Assembly (NCBI GenBank): GCA_934130375.1
Contig: CAKOXW010000001.1
Location: 541,482 to 605,481, forward strand
Length of the DNA: 64,000 bases
Source of the DNA: an uncultured Bacilli bacterium
GTDB lineage: Bacteria > Bacillota_I > Bacilli_A > RF39 > UBA660
Direction: 5' to 3'
Each line of letters starts with the position of its first letter. The first letter of the stretch is position 1. Below are positions 36,845-46,125 of the stretch, one piece after another. A model generated the notes under the pieces. It did no database searches, was not told where the DNA came from, and saw nothing but the letters and a program-made list of their open reading frames with translations. The position numbers and the translations under genes are program-made.

Positions 36845-37376
36845 TTAATCTTTATCTATTTTATAAATTTTTTCAAGGTGAATTTCTCTTTCATTAATTG
36901 GTGGTAAAATCATATAATCACCATATAATAATCTCAAATGTTTATCACAACACTTAAGTGTTTTATATTTTTTATCTTCAAATTCAACCTCTACTAGATC
37001 ATTTACGAAAATCAGAAATATTTATTATGTTTTGAGCATATTTATAATTTTTTGCTTCGTATTTGCTCGCTATTTTATTAACTTTTTTTGTTAAATAATT
37101 TATTGATATGAAGCTTAATAATAATTTTATCAAACATTTAATAATAAAAACTATTTTATTTCTTGAAAACTTTTTTATTTGCTTTATTTTTAGTCTTTTA
37201 ATATCAACTAATTTTTTTATAAATTTTATAGTTTTATAGTTTTTATAATTTTCTTTTACCGAAGGTGATAATTTATCATACGGAAAAACATCAATCCAAA
37301 GATACTCATCATCTATGTTAAATCCCTTTTCTTGAACTTTATAATCCAAATTATAAAGTTTACAAAATATGAACAT
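36845..37376 (-). pseudogene. Decayed licD-like gene
   Basis: The middle part (36999-37376) reads ...EYLWIDVFPYDKLSP, the LicD IDVFPYD region. The frame then ends in ISDFRK and a stop. In the next frame the LicD C-terminus continues: VNDLVEVEFEDKKYKTLK and RLLYGDYMILPPINER, ending at TAA 36845. A single-base shift near 37000 explains the break. The N-terminal catalytic motif (GTLLG...PWDDDxD) is absent; the bases up to the IspD-like stop at 37456 hold at most a few garbled codons of it. Non-functional. Confidence 0.8.
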
Positions 37377-37455
37377 TGTATTTTTAACTCTGGTGCAGTG
37401 ATTAATAAATGATCATTAATCATAAAATTTTTGTTTTTTACAGCATTTACACCTA

Positions 37456-38175
37456 CTAATCTATAATATTTTCATCAATGTCTAACATCGCTTTAAAAAT
37501 ATGAAGATTGTCTTGCGTTGTTAATTTGATGTTTTTATCACTTCCTGAAGCAAAATATAATTTATGTCCTAATTCTACCATCATTGTATTAGTATATGAA
37601 GAACCACTTATACCGATGTTCTTTTTAAAAGCTTCTTGATATGATTTATATAACAAGTCAAACTTATAAGCTTGAGGTGTTACAACCCTTCTTAAAGTTT
37701 CTCTCGGAATATATTTCGTTGTTGTTTCTTCATCATCTTTTATAAAAATTTGTTCATTATAAGGCATTGATGAAACACCATTGCCATATAAATTGCATTT
37801 TGCAATAACATCTAATATTATTTCTTCGTCAAGCATAGGTCTTACACCATCATGAATGATAATATTATCATCTTTTCTAACTTTTTCCTTTAAATTATAT
37901 ACACCATTTCTAATAGATTCCTGCCCAGTATTTCCGCCCTCTACAATCCATTTTACTTTCTTTATATTATACTTTTCTATATATTGTTTTAATGTATCTT
38001 CCCATCCCTTAATGCATACAACTTCAATTTTATCTATTTGAGGTAATTTTTCAAAAGCTTCTAATGTATATATTATAACAGGTTTACCCTTCACATTGAT
38101 AAATTGTTTTGGAATATCATATTCCATTCTTTTTCCAGAACCTCCTGCAATTATTATTGCAATATTTTTACTCAT
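37456..38175 (-). CDS. IspD/TarI-like cytidylyltransferase
   Basis: 239 residues. CTP-binding loop: AIIIAGGSGKRMEYDIPKQF. Then INVKGKPVIIYTLEAFE, IIIHDGVRPMLDEE, and TPQAYKFDLLYKS with the late KLTTQDNLHIFKAML segment. This is the IspD/TarI/Bcs1 family, which makes CDP-methylerythritol or CDP-ribitol/-glycerol. Because it heads a polysaccharide operon with LicD genes, a CDP-polyol or CDP-alcohol for the surface polymer is more likely than isoprenoid synthesis. AAGGTGAG ribosome site. Confidence 0.82.
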   Translation of the reverse strand: MSKNIAIIIAGGSGKRMEYDIPKQFINVKGKPVIIYTLEAFEKLPQIDKIEVVCIKGWEDTLKQYIEKYNIKKVKWIVEGGNTGQESIRNGVYNLKEKVRKDDNIIIHDGVRPMLDEEIILDVIAKCNLYGNGVSSMPYNEQIFIKDDEETTTKYIPRETLRRVVTPQAYKFDLLYKSYQEAFKKNIGISGSSYTNTMMVELGHKLYFASGSDKNIKLTTQDNLHIFKAMLDIDENIID

Positions 38176-38231
38176 ACTTATCTCACCTTCTATTTTCTGT
38201 ATTCATACTTCAAGAATACCTCTCACTATTA

Positions 38232-38260
38232 ATAATAACACATATGGTTTAAGATGTAAA
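38232..38260 (-). promoter_or_regulatory. Promoter at the head of the polysaccharide locus
   Basis: TTTACA (38260-38255) and TATTAT (38237-38232) with a 17-base spacer, ahead of the IspD/TarI-like gene. It shares the TTTACATCTTA -35 context with the pssD promoter at 18910-18938. Confidence 0.6.
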
Positions 38261-38356
38261 TTAATGAAAATCCATTAGTATTTTATATTAGAGATTAAAA
38301 ATCTAAAAATGTATTTTATCTAATACAAATAAATATTAAAAAAGTTCAAAATTAAA

Positions 38357-39412
38357 CTATTGCCTCTTTCCTTTACTAATATCTTTAAAATCATATACAA
38401 CATTTGTATTAATTACAAATACTATTACTATTGCTAATAGTATTCCATATACTATATAACCTAAATATCTATCTTTTAATACATATATTATTGATGCAAA
38501 TGCAAATAATATATCTACTAAATATATAATTAATACTGTGTGTTTAACTGACGAATTTCTTCTTAATAATTGATGATGTATATGATAACTATCACCTTTA
38601 GCAATTGATTCACCTTTTAATGTTCTTCTTATTATAGCAAATAAAGTATCAAGTATTGGTATTGCTATTAAAAGAAGTGGTACAATTAATGAAGTCATAG
38701 TAACATTTTTAAATCCTAATAATGCTATTACAGCAATAATAAATCCCATGAAATTACTACCAGAATCTCCAGCAAATATCTTGGCCGGATTAAAATTGTG
38801 AACTAAAAATCCTAATGTTGAACCTAGCATTACAAATGTAAGTACAAAGTCAAGTCCATGCTTACCTTGCATTGTTGCTATAATACCTATTGTTAAGTAA
38901 TAAATAGAACTTATACCACCAGATAATCCATCTAATCCATCTATTAAATTAATACAATTAATGCACCCAACAATAAATAATATTGTAAATGGATATGCTA
39001 GAAATCCAAAATCTATATATATACCAAATGCACTAACATCTTTTAACAATATATTTCCGTATACTGCAATAACTAATGCTGCTAAAAGTTGTCCTGAAAA
39101 TTTGACACTTGGTTTTAATTCAACTATATCATCTATTATTCCAGTAATTAATATTATAAAACTACCAATCAATATAGAATTCATTTGTGAACTAGGTTCA
39201 CCAAATATCATGTAACCAAGTAAGAAACCAAAAAATATTGCAAGACCTCCTAATTTTGGAGTTGGTTGTTTATGTATATGTCTACCTCCTGGCATATCTA
39301 CTGCACCTATTTGTATTGCAATCTTCTTAATAAAAGGAATAATCAATGCTACAAATGCAAATGGTATAACTACCATAAGTACTATTTTTGCTATTAATTC
39401 ATTATCAATCAT
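38357..39412 (-). CDS. TagO/WecA-type undecaprenyl-phosphate sugar-1-phosphate transferase
   Basis: 351 residues with about 10-11 membrane helices. Conserved loops: GGRHIHKQPTPKLGG, GIIDDIVELKPSVKFSGQL (the Asp-Asp pair), CINLIDGLDGLSGG, FNPAKIFAGDSGSNFMGF, and the acceptor/nucleotide loop with YHIHHQLLRR. It loads GlcNAc-1-P (or a relative) onto undecaprenyl phosphate and so starts wall teichoic acid or capsule units. It lies beside the polysaccharide locus but has its own transcription unit. The upstream bases include TGATATAAT, an extended -10. Confidence 0.9.
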   Translation of the reverse strand: MIDNELIAKIVLMVVIPFAFVALIIPFIKKIAIQIGAVDMPGGRHIHKQPTPKLGGLAIFFGFLLGYMIFGEPSSQMNSILIGSFIILITGIIDDIVELKPSVKFSGQLLAALVIAVYGNILLKDVSAFGIYIDFGFLAYPFTILFIVGCINCINLIDGLDGLSGGISSIYYLTIGIIATMQGKHGLDFVLTFVMLGSTLGFLVHNFNPAKIFAGDSGSNFMGFIIAVIALLGFKNVTMTSLIVPLLLIAIPILDTLFAIIRRTLKGESIAKGDSYHIHHQLLRRNSSVKHTVLIIYLVDILFAFASIIYVLKDRYLGYIVYGILLAIVIVFVINTNVVYDFKDISKGKRQ

Positions 39413-39494
39413 ATAATCACTTCAATCTTTCTTTATTATTATATCAAATAATTCTAATCATATCTATATGTAATTGGATTTTTGTAATGTAAAC

Positions 39495-39523
39495 AAAAAA
39501 TTGGTAAATTTTACCAATTTTTT
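39495..39523 (-). terminator. Bidirectional-type hairpin between ligA and the TagO-like gene
   Basis: A 14-bp stem around TTGGTAAA/TTTACCAA flanked by A6 and T6, with a one-base loop. It is the second hairpin after ligA and shares its core with 17873-17899. Confidence 0.55.
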
Positions 39524-39646
39524 AATTATATACTAGATTTTATTTTTTCCATTTTTTATCTATTGAAATATTAAATAAATGTATTTTATATATATAACAA
39601 CTTTCTACATTTTAATGTGTAAACATAGTCATTTTTAAGCAAAAAT

Positions 39647-39672
39647 ACACAGTAAAACTCAATTTACTGTGT
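39647..39672 (-). terminator. Intrinsic terminator of ligA
   Basis: ACACAGTAAA (39647-39656) pairs with TTTACTGTGT (39663-39672). On the minus strand ATTTTTG follows, four bases after the ligA stop. Confidence 0.75.
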
Positions 39673-39675
39673 AAA

Positions 39676-41661
39676 TTATCCAACATATTTCTTCAAATCT
39701 TCATCATTCCATATAGTAATACCTAGTTCCATAGCCTTATCATATTTAGAACCAGGATTTTCACCAACTATAACAACATCAGTTTTTTTAGATACTGAGC
39801 CAGATACATTACCACCATAATCCTCTAGCATTTCTTTTATCTCATCTCTACTTCTTGATAAAGTTCCAGTTATTACGAATGTTTTATCAGATACATACTC
39901 ATTTACTATATTACTATCATTACCTAGATATGTCATATTTACTCCAAGGTCTTTTAATTTATTTATTTCATCTATGTTTTTTTGATTACTAAAATATGAA
40001 ATAACATTATCTGCAATGATATCACCTACATCATATATATTAGCCAAATCTTCTTTATTAGCACTTATTAAGTTATCTATTGTTTTAAAGTGTTTAGCAA
40101 GTATTTTTGCCGTTTTAGCACCTACTTGTCTAATACCAAGTCCAAATAGTAATTTTTCTAAGGAATTAGATTTTGTATTTTCAATAGCAGTAAGCATATT
40201 ATTAACACTTTTTTCACCATATCCTTCAAGTTCCATAATATCTTTTTTATATTTTGATAATAAATATATATCACTTATTTTTCTTATATAATGTAAGTTA
40301 TAAAAATCTTCTATAACTCTATCTCCAAGGCCTTCTGCATTCATAGCATCTCTTGATACAAAGTGTATAAGTGTTTCTATATTTCTTGCTTCACAATGTT
40401 CATTTGGACAAAAGTAATCTACTTCACTATCTTTTCTTACTAAGTATGTACCACATATTGGACATTTATCAATCATTTTAAAATCAATTTCAGTTCCATT
40501 TCTTCTTTCTTTAATAGGCCCTAAAACTGCAGGTATTACTTCTGCTGCTTTTATTACTGATACAATATCTCCTATTTTAATATCATGATCTACAATATAA
40601 TTCTCATTATGAAGCGTTGCTCTTTTTATTGTAGAGCCTTGTATTAATACTGGCTCTAAAACTGCATTTGGAGTAATTTGACCAGTTCTACCAACTGTAA
40701 ATACAATATCAGTTAATTTAGTTAATACTTCTTTAGCAGGAAATTTATATGCAGTTGCCCATTTTGGATATTTTGCAGTAAATCCTAATTTTGTTTGTTC
40801 TTCTAAATTATTTACTTTAAGAACTATACCATCTATTTCATATGGTAATTTATCTCTATTTTCAGTTTGATAATTTATAAACTCCATTACTTCTTCAATA
40901 CTACCAACTAATCTATTATTAGGATTTGTTTTAAAACCTAGTTCTTTCATAAATTCTAATGCCTCAAAATGAGTTTTAATACCATAATCTTTAGGATTAG
41001 GCAAATGGTATATAAAAGTATCTAATTTTCTTTGTGCAGCAACTTTAGAATCAAGTTGTCTAATAGATCCAGCAGCTGCATTCCTTGGATTTTGTAATAA
41101 AGGTAATCCATTTTCACTTCTTACTTTATTTATACTTTCAAATGTTTTTTTACTCATATAAATTTCACCGCGAACCTCTATATCAATATCTTTTTTTAAT
41201 TTTAAAGGTACAGTCTTAATAGTTTTTACATTATTAGTAATATCTTCTCCAACAATACCATCTCCTCTTGTAGATGCGGAAATTAGTTCTCCATGTTCAT
41301 ATGTAAGTGATACTGATAATCCATCTATTTTAAGTTCACAAACATATTCTGGATTAATTCCTTCTTTTTTTATTCTAGCGTCAAATTCTCTTATTTCTGA
41401 TTCATTAAATACATTGCTAAGTGACATCATAGGTATTTTATGAGTAATTTTTTTGAATTCATCAAGTACAACACCACCAACTCTATGAGTAGGAGAATCA
41501 CTTCTTACATATTCTGGGTATTTATCTTCTAAATCAAATAATTCTCTTAAATATTTATCATATTCTTGATCACTTATTGTAGGATTATCAAGTGTATGAT
41601 AGTTATAATCTGCTTCTTTAATTATTTCTACTAATTCATCTATTCTCTTTTTTATATCCAT
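39676..41661 (-). CDS. ligA: NAD-dependent DNA ligase
   Basis: 661 residues, usual length. Domain order: Ia (NMN binding, YNYHTLDNPTISDQEYD), nucleotidyltransferase with the active-site lysine in VCELKIDGLSVSL, TRGDGIVGED and GEIYMS, then the OB fold, a four-Cys zinc finger (CPICGTYL...CPNEHC), tandem helix-hairpin-helix repeats (GLGIRQVGAKTAKIL), and a C-terminal BRCT domain (FVITGTLSRSRDEIKEML). It seals nicks in replication and repair. All key residues are present. Core chromosomal gene. Confidence 0.97.
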   Translation of the reverse strand: MDIKKRIDELVEIIKEADYNYHTLDNPTISDQEYDKYLRELFDLEDKYPEYVRSDSPTHRVGGVVLDEFKKITHKIPMMSLSNVFNESEIREFDARIKKEGINPEYVCELKIDGLSVSLTYEHGELISASTRGDGIVGEDITNNVKTIKTVPLKLKKDIDIEVRGEIYMSKKTFESINKVRSENGLPLLQNPRNAAAGSIRQLDSKVAAQRKLDTFIYHLPNPKDYGIKTHFEALEFMKELGFKTNPNNRLVGSIEEVMEFINYQTENRDKLPYEIDGIVLKVNNLEEQTKLGFTAKYPKWATAYKFPAKEVLTKLTDIVFTVGRTGQITPNAVLEPVLIQGSTIKRATLHNENYIVDHDIKIGDIVSVIKAAEVIPAVLGPIKERRNGTEIDFKMIDKCPICGTYLVRKDSEVDYFCPNEHCEARNIETLIHFVSRDAMNAEGLGDRVIEDFYNLHYIRKISDIYLLSKYKKDIMELEGYGEKSVNNMLTAIENTKSNSLEKLLFGLGIRQVGAKTAKILAKHFKTIDNLISANKEDLANIYDVGDIIADNVISYFSNQKNIDEINKLKDLGVNMTYLGNDSNIVNEYVSDKTFVITGTLSRSRDEIKEMLEDYGGNVSGSVSKKTDVVIVGENPGSKYDKAMELGITIWNDEDLKKYVG

Positions 41662-41710
41662 TTTTTATCACCTATATTTATTATACCAAAAAATAGAAAA
41701 AAAGAATTTA

Positions 41711-42592
41711 TTATTTCCATAAATTCTTCTTATAAACACCATTTTCTATTAAATTACTTATATATTTTTTAACATAAGGTGCATCTTCTTTATAAGTTAC
41801 ACCAACCCATACGGCATCTGTATTTATTGCATGTACCTTAAATACTCCATCATTAATACCATCCTTTACTACTTCTGGTATTAAGAACTCATCTTTTAAT
41901 AAATTACTATTTTCTAAAAAATCAACGTATTTTTTCTCTAAGTACTCAAATATCGAATTAGAAAAAGTAATCATATTCATTGATACGTAAGAAGTACAAG
42001 GTATTATCCTTTTGTTAGAACCATCTAGGTTACTACATGTTATTTTCTTGTCTTTAGTATCAATAATACTTTCTTCAATATTTACAACAAGGTTATTATC
42101 TATTGTACATAATCCTCTTTTTACACTACCATTTTTAGACATAGTATTAAGTACATTATATGTAATTATTCCACATGTATTATTACTAATATTATCTAAG
42201 AATTTTGATGCTTTTTTATATGCATCTAAACCATAGAAATCATCTGCATTAATAATACAAAAAGGTTCATGTATTTTATCTTTTGCACATAGTATAGCGT
42301 GTGCAGTACCAAGTGGTTTTATTCTATCAGTTGGTATTTTAGTATAATCTATTTTTTGAAATACATATTCTACTTTTATATGATTTTCTATTCTCAAACC
42401 TATTGTTTTTCTAAATAATTCAAAGTTTTCTTCTTTTATTATAAATACTACTTTATTAAATCCACATCTTATTGCATCATAAATACTATAATCTATTAAA
42501 AATTCATTATTTGGTCCGAATGGTTCAATTTGTTTTAAACCACCAAATCTACTACCCATACCAGCAGCCATTATAAGTAATGTTTTATTCAT
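41711..42592 (-). CDS. Sugar-phosphate nucleotidyltransferase-like protein
   Basis: 293 residues, GT-A type NTP_transferase. The start motif TLLIMAAGMGSRFGGLKQIE resembles that of pyrophosphorylases. CIINADDFYGLDAY carries the metal-binding Asp, and LGTAHAILCAKD is the substrate loop. It begins 1 base after the pcrA stop, sharing its GAAGGTG ribosome site. The exact sugar is unknown. It is a common conserved gene beside pcrA/ligA in low-GC genomes, so probably a housekeeping role in envelope precursors. Confidence 0.78.
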   Translation of the reverse strand: MNKTLLIMAAGMGSRFGGLKQIEPFGPNNEFLIDYSIYDAIRCGFNKVVFIIKEENFELFRKTIGLRIENHIKVEYVFQKIDYTKIPTDRIKPLGTAHAILCAKDKIHEPFCIINADDFYGLDAYKKASKFLDNISNNTCGIITYNVLNTMSKNGSVKRGLCTIDNNLVVNIEESIIDTKDKKITCSNLDGSNKRIIPCTSYVSMNMITFSNSIFEYLEKKYVDFLENSNLLKDEFLIPEVVKDGINDGVFKVHAINTDAVWVGVTYKEDAPYVKKYISNLIENGVYKKNLWK

Positions 42593-42593
42593 A

Positions 42594-44687
42594 TTACACC
42601 TTCTTTAATCCTTTATATGTAGTAAGTATCTTTTTAATACCTATTCCACTTTTAAATGCTATATCAGCAACTCCTCTATCAACTTTTATAACAACACCAA
42701 ATCCATATGCATTATGCTCTACTCTATCTCCTGCTTGTATTTCTAAATCTGTATCATTAAAGTTATCTTTTTTATTTATTTTTATTTCTTTTGTATTTTT
42801 CTTTTCTTCAAACATATTTAGAATATCATCTTGATTTATTTCTGAAATAAATCTACTTGGTGGATTACTTTGTATTTTACCAAATAATACTCTACTTCTT
42901 GCATTAGTTAGATATAATACTTTTTTTGCTCTTGTAATTGCAACATAAAATATTCTTCTTTCTTCTTCTAATTCAGCCTCATCATACATTGAATTAGCAT
43001 GTGGAAATAATCCTTCTTCTAATCCAGTTACAAATACTATATCAAACTCTAACCCTTTTACAGCATGCATAGTCATAAGTGTAACTACATCATCAGTTTC
43101 ATTAACTTCTTTTACATCACTAATAAGTGATATTTCTATTAAAAATTCTTCTAATGTAGCACCTGGATTATAGTCTTCAAAGTTTTTAGCAATAGATTTA
43201 AATTCTTCTAAGTTTTCTAATTTTGCTTCATTTTCAATAGTTTTTTCTACATATTCATTTCTTAAACCAGATTCACATAAAACAAGTTCAACTACATCTA
43301 CAAATGATTTATCTTTCATTTTTTCATTTATATCTAGAATTAAATCTTTAAATGCTTTTTCTTTACCACTCTCTATAGCATCAAATAAACTTATATTCTT
43401 TTCATTTGCAATACCTTCTAGTTTTTCTATTGTCTTAGCACCAATACCTCTTTTAGGGGCATTTATTGCTCTTAGAAGAGATACATCATCATCTTTATTG
43501 TTAATTAATCTTAAATAACTAACTAAATCCTTAATTTCTTTTCTATTAAAATATGCATAAGAACCAACTACTTTATAAGGAATAGTATTTTCAATAAATC
43601 CTCTTTCTATAGATTGTGATTGAGCATTAGTTCTATAAAGAACAACCATTTCTTTATAAGGTACTCCATCTTCTTTATATTGTTTTATTTCATTAATTAT
43701 ATTATATACTTCATCTTTTTCATCATAACAACGCATATATTTAATCTTAGCGCCATCTGAATTCTCAGTCCATAAATGTTTATCTTTTTTCTCTTTATTA
43801 AATTTAATAACACTATTAGCAGCATCAATAATTCTTTTAGTTGACCTATAATTTTGTTCAAGCAATATAACTTTAGCGTCTTTATAATCTTTTTCAAAAT
43901 TAAGAATATTTCTAAAGTTAGCACCTCTCCAAGAATAAATACTTTGGCACTCATCACCAACAACACATATATTTTGATATTTAGCACATATCATTTTACT
44001 AAGTAAATATTGTGCTTCATTAGTATCTTGATATTCATCTATAAATACATACTTAAATTTTTCTTGATAAACTTGTAATGCTTTAGGATTTTCATTAAAT
44101 AAAGTTATAGGCATCATCAATAAATCATCAAAATCAACTGAATTATTTCTTTTTAATCTATCTTGATACTTAGAATATACTTCTGCAATCTTTATATCAA
44201 TTTCCATTTTTTGATACATAGCATATTTTTTAGGATCCATAAGTTCATTTTTAGCATTACTAATCTTATGTTTAATACTCCTTGGATTATATATTTTCTC
44301 ATCTAAGTTCATATCTTTTAATATCTTCTTAATAACGCTTATAGAGTCATTTTCATCAAGTATAGTAAAAGATGATTTTAAACCAAAAAAGTCATAATTT
44401 TCTTTTATAATTCTAAGTCCAAAAGAATGAAATGTAGATATTTGCATACTCTTAATATCACTATCAATTAATACACTCAATCTATTCTTCATTTCTTTCG
44501 CAGCCTTGTTGGTAAAAGTTATAGCAAGAATTTCCCAAGGATGTGCCATCTTTTCTTCAAGTAAGTACGCAATTTTATATGTTATTACTCTAGTTTTACC
44601 AGATCCAGGACCTGCTAGTATTAATATTGGTCCATCTGTAGTAACTACTGCTTCTTTTTGTATATCGTTTAATGTTTCTAAGTTCAT
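42594..44687 (-). CDS. pcrA: UvrD/PcrA-type ATP-dependent DNA helicase
   Basis: 697 residues, SF1A helicase. Motifs: Q motif LNDIQKEAVVTTDGPILILA, Walker A GPGSGKTRVI, AITFTNKAAKEMKNR, DEYQDTNEAQYLL, VVGDECQSIYSWRGAN, QNYRST, TMHAVKGLEFDIVF and VAITRAKKVLYL. The C-terminus has the PcrA Tudor-like segment VEHNAYGFGVVIKVDRG. It unwinds DNA in repair and clears protein roadblocks. Neighbouring ligA is the common pcrA-ligA arrangement of low-GC Gram-positives, here with one gene between. Confidence 0.95.
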   Translation of the reverse strand: MNLETLNDIQKEAVVTTDGPILILAGPGSGKTRVITYKIAYLLEEKMAHPWEILAITFTNKAAKEMKNRLSVLIDSDIKSMQISTFHSFGLRIIKENYDFFGLKSSFTILDENDSISVIKKILKDMNLDEKIYNPRSIKHKISNAKNELMDPKKYAMYQKMEIDIKIAEVYSKYQDRLKRNNSVDFDDLLMMPITLFNENPKALQVYQEKFKYVFIDEYQDTNEAQYLLSKMICAKYQNICVVGDECQSIYSWRGANFRNILNFEKDYKDAKVILLEQNYRSTKRIIDAANSVIKFNKEKKDKHLWTENSDGAKIKYMRCYDEKDEVYNIINEIKQYKEDGVPYKEMVVLYRTNAQSQSIERGFIENTIPYKVVGSYAYFNRKEIKDLVSYLRLINNKDDDVSLLRAINAPKRGIGAKTIEKLEGIANEKNISLFDAIESGKEKAFKDLILDINEKMKDKSFVDVVELVLCESGLRNEYVEKTIENEAKLENLEEFKSIAKNFEDYNPGATLEEFLIEISLISDVKEVNETDDVVTLMTMHAVKGLEFDIVFVTGLEEGLFPHANSMYDEAELEEERRIFYVAITRAKKVLYLTNARSRVLFGKIQSNPPSRFISEINQDDILNMFEEKKNTKEIKINKKDNFNDTDLEIQAGDRVEHNAYGFGVVIKVDRGVADIAFKSGIGIKKILTTYKGLKKV

Positions 44688-44733
44688 ATGTTACTCCTTT
44701 TCTATACAATTGTAACATGTATCAAAAAAGAAA

Positions 44734-44754
44734 AAAATAGCATTTAGCTATTTT
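44734..44754 (-). terminator. Intrinsic terminator overlapping the htrA stop
   Basis: AAAATAGC (44734-44741) pairs with GCTATTTT (44747-44754). The minus strand continues into TTTTTTTCTTTTTT. Confidence 0.75.
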
Positions 44755-45832
44755 GTGATTGTAAAGTTACATCTAATTTTACCTTAGCTTGTTTTATAGA
44801 ATTATTTCTATAATATTTTATAGTAATTGTATCACCAACACTATATTTATATAATTCTGTTTTTAATCCAGCAACATTTTTTACATCATTATTATTGATT
44901 GCTAGAATTACATCTCCTTTTTTAAGTCCTGCTTTTGATGCGGGTGAATCATCACTTACTTCAACTACAACCGCACCAGCATCAATTCCTTCATCTAGAG
45001 TAATACTATATTTATATAATTGATAAGCATTGTCAACATCAAGCATACTAACACCTAACATTGGTCTTTCAATACTACCTGTTTGTTCTAACTTATCTGC
45101 AATTGTCTTAGCAAGTTCAATTGGAATTGCAAATCCCATACCCTCGATTTCATTTTCTACTAATTTTAATGAATTAATACCAATTACTTCTCCATTTATA
45201 TTAGCAAGAGGTCCTCCACTATTACCTGGATTTAATGCAGCATCTACTTGAATAACTTCCATTGAAGTACCATTGCTTGTTGTAATATTTCTATTTAAAC
45301 CAGATATAATACCACTTGTAACTGAGCCCATATAATCTTTACCTAGAGGGGATCCAACTGTAAATATTCTATCACCTAATTTAGATGTTTCATTACTACC
45401 AATTGATGCGACTGCAAGAACCTTGTTTCTATCGACTTTAAGTACTGCTATATCAGAATATTCATCTGATCCAACTACTGTTGCTTCATAACTAGATTTA
45501 TCAATATTAGTTATTTCTATAGTAGTACCATTACTGATTACATGTTGATTAGTTAAAATGTATGCATACTTATCATCAGCTTTGTATACAAAGCCACTAC
45601 CACTACCCATACTACGAGTACCTCTCTTAGCCTCAATATACACAACTGCATTATAAAGTTTATTAACTGATTCATTTAAACTATCAGCCTCTGTAATACT
45701 TACTTCTTTTACAGTCTTTTCAACAATCTTACTATCTAAGTAACCAGTTTCTTTTAATGTTATTAAAGTGCCTGTAATACCAAACACTAAGGTTAAAATT
45801 ATTGTAACTAAATACTTTGTTTTTTCTTTCAT
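44744..45832 (-). CDS. HtrA/DegP-type trypsin-like serine protease with PDZ domain
   Basis: 362 residues. One N-terminal membrane helix (about 8-28) anchors it outside the membrane. S1C triad: His in ILTNQHVIS, Asp in SDIAVLKV, Ser in PGNSGGPLANINGEVIG. A C-terminal PDZ domain contains SPASKAGLKKGDVILAINN and ends near 355. It degrades or refolds misfolded exported proteins. It could also influence the fibre system, but that is only inference. GGAGG-type site before ATG 45832. The upstream 140 bases are shared with a plus-strand promoter. Confidence 0.92.
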   Translation of the reverse strand: MKEKTKYLVTIILTLVFGITGTLITLKETGYLDSKIVEKTVKEVSITEADSLNESVNKLYNAVVYIEAKRGTRSMGSGSGFVYKADDKYAYILTNQHVISNGTTIEITNIDKSSYEATVVGSDEYSDIAVLKVDRNKVLAVASIGSNETSKLGDRIFTVGSPLGKDYMGSVTSGIISGLNRNITTSNGTSMEVIQVDAALNPGNSGGPLANINGEVIGINSLKLVENEIEGMGFAIPIELAKTIADKLEQTGSIERPMLGVSMLDVDNAYQLYKYSITLDEGIDAGAVVVEVSDDSPASKAGLKKGDVILAINNNDVKNVAGLKTELYKYSVGDTITIKYYRNNSIKQAKVKLDVTLQSQNS

Positions 45833-45949
45833 AATATATCCTCCACATTTAAATAATATACCATAATTATGTGAAAATTATGTTATTTTTTACTTATATT
45901 TACATTTATATTTTAACACATTTTAAGGGGCATTAAAAGTAATATTGAA

Positions 45950-45955
45950 TATAAT
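45950..45955 (+). promoter_or_regulatory. Probable -10 element for the 45974 ORF
   Basis: TATAAT 19 bases before the start codon of the short plus-strand ORF, with a GAAAGGAG ribosome site between. No clear -35 box. Confidence 0.4.
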
Positions 45956-45973
45956 AAGTTGAAAGGAGTTTAT

Positions 45974-46111
45974 ATGAAGAGAATTGTTACAATGTTTATT
46001 TCACTTATATTATTATTTTTACTTATTTTTTTAGTATTTCCAGAGAAGCAAGATAGTAATAAATTAAGAGTTGCTGATACTACACTAACATCAAGGACTT
46101 ATATGAGTTGA
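45974..46111 (+). pseudogene. 5' fragment of an exported-protein gene at the probable element junction
   Basis: The plus strand has a good promoter, AAAGGAG and ATG, then 45 codons: a lipoprotein/secretory-type N-terminus (MKRIVTMFISLILLFLLIFL) and a short mature part ending LTSRTYMS before TGA. A signal sequence followed by so little protein is best read as the truncated start of a solute-binding or other exported protein, interrupted where the conjugative element begins. It could instead be a genuine small membrane peptide. Confidence 0.5.
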
Positions 46112-46125
46112 TTCAATCAATATAT

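Noticed and set aside
36845..37376. Intact small LicD-like protein (125 residues)
   Set aside because: It lacks the catalytic DDD region and the frame breaks before the conserved GDYM-LPP end, which continues in another frame.
37456..38175. ispD of the isoprenoid pathway
   Set aside because: Family match is real but the operon context is surface polymer; no other isoprenoid gene is near, so the gene symbol was not assigned.
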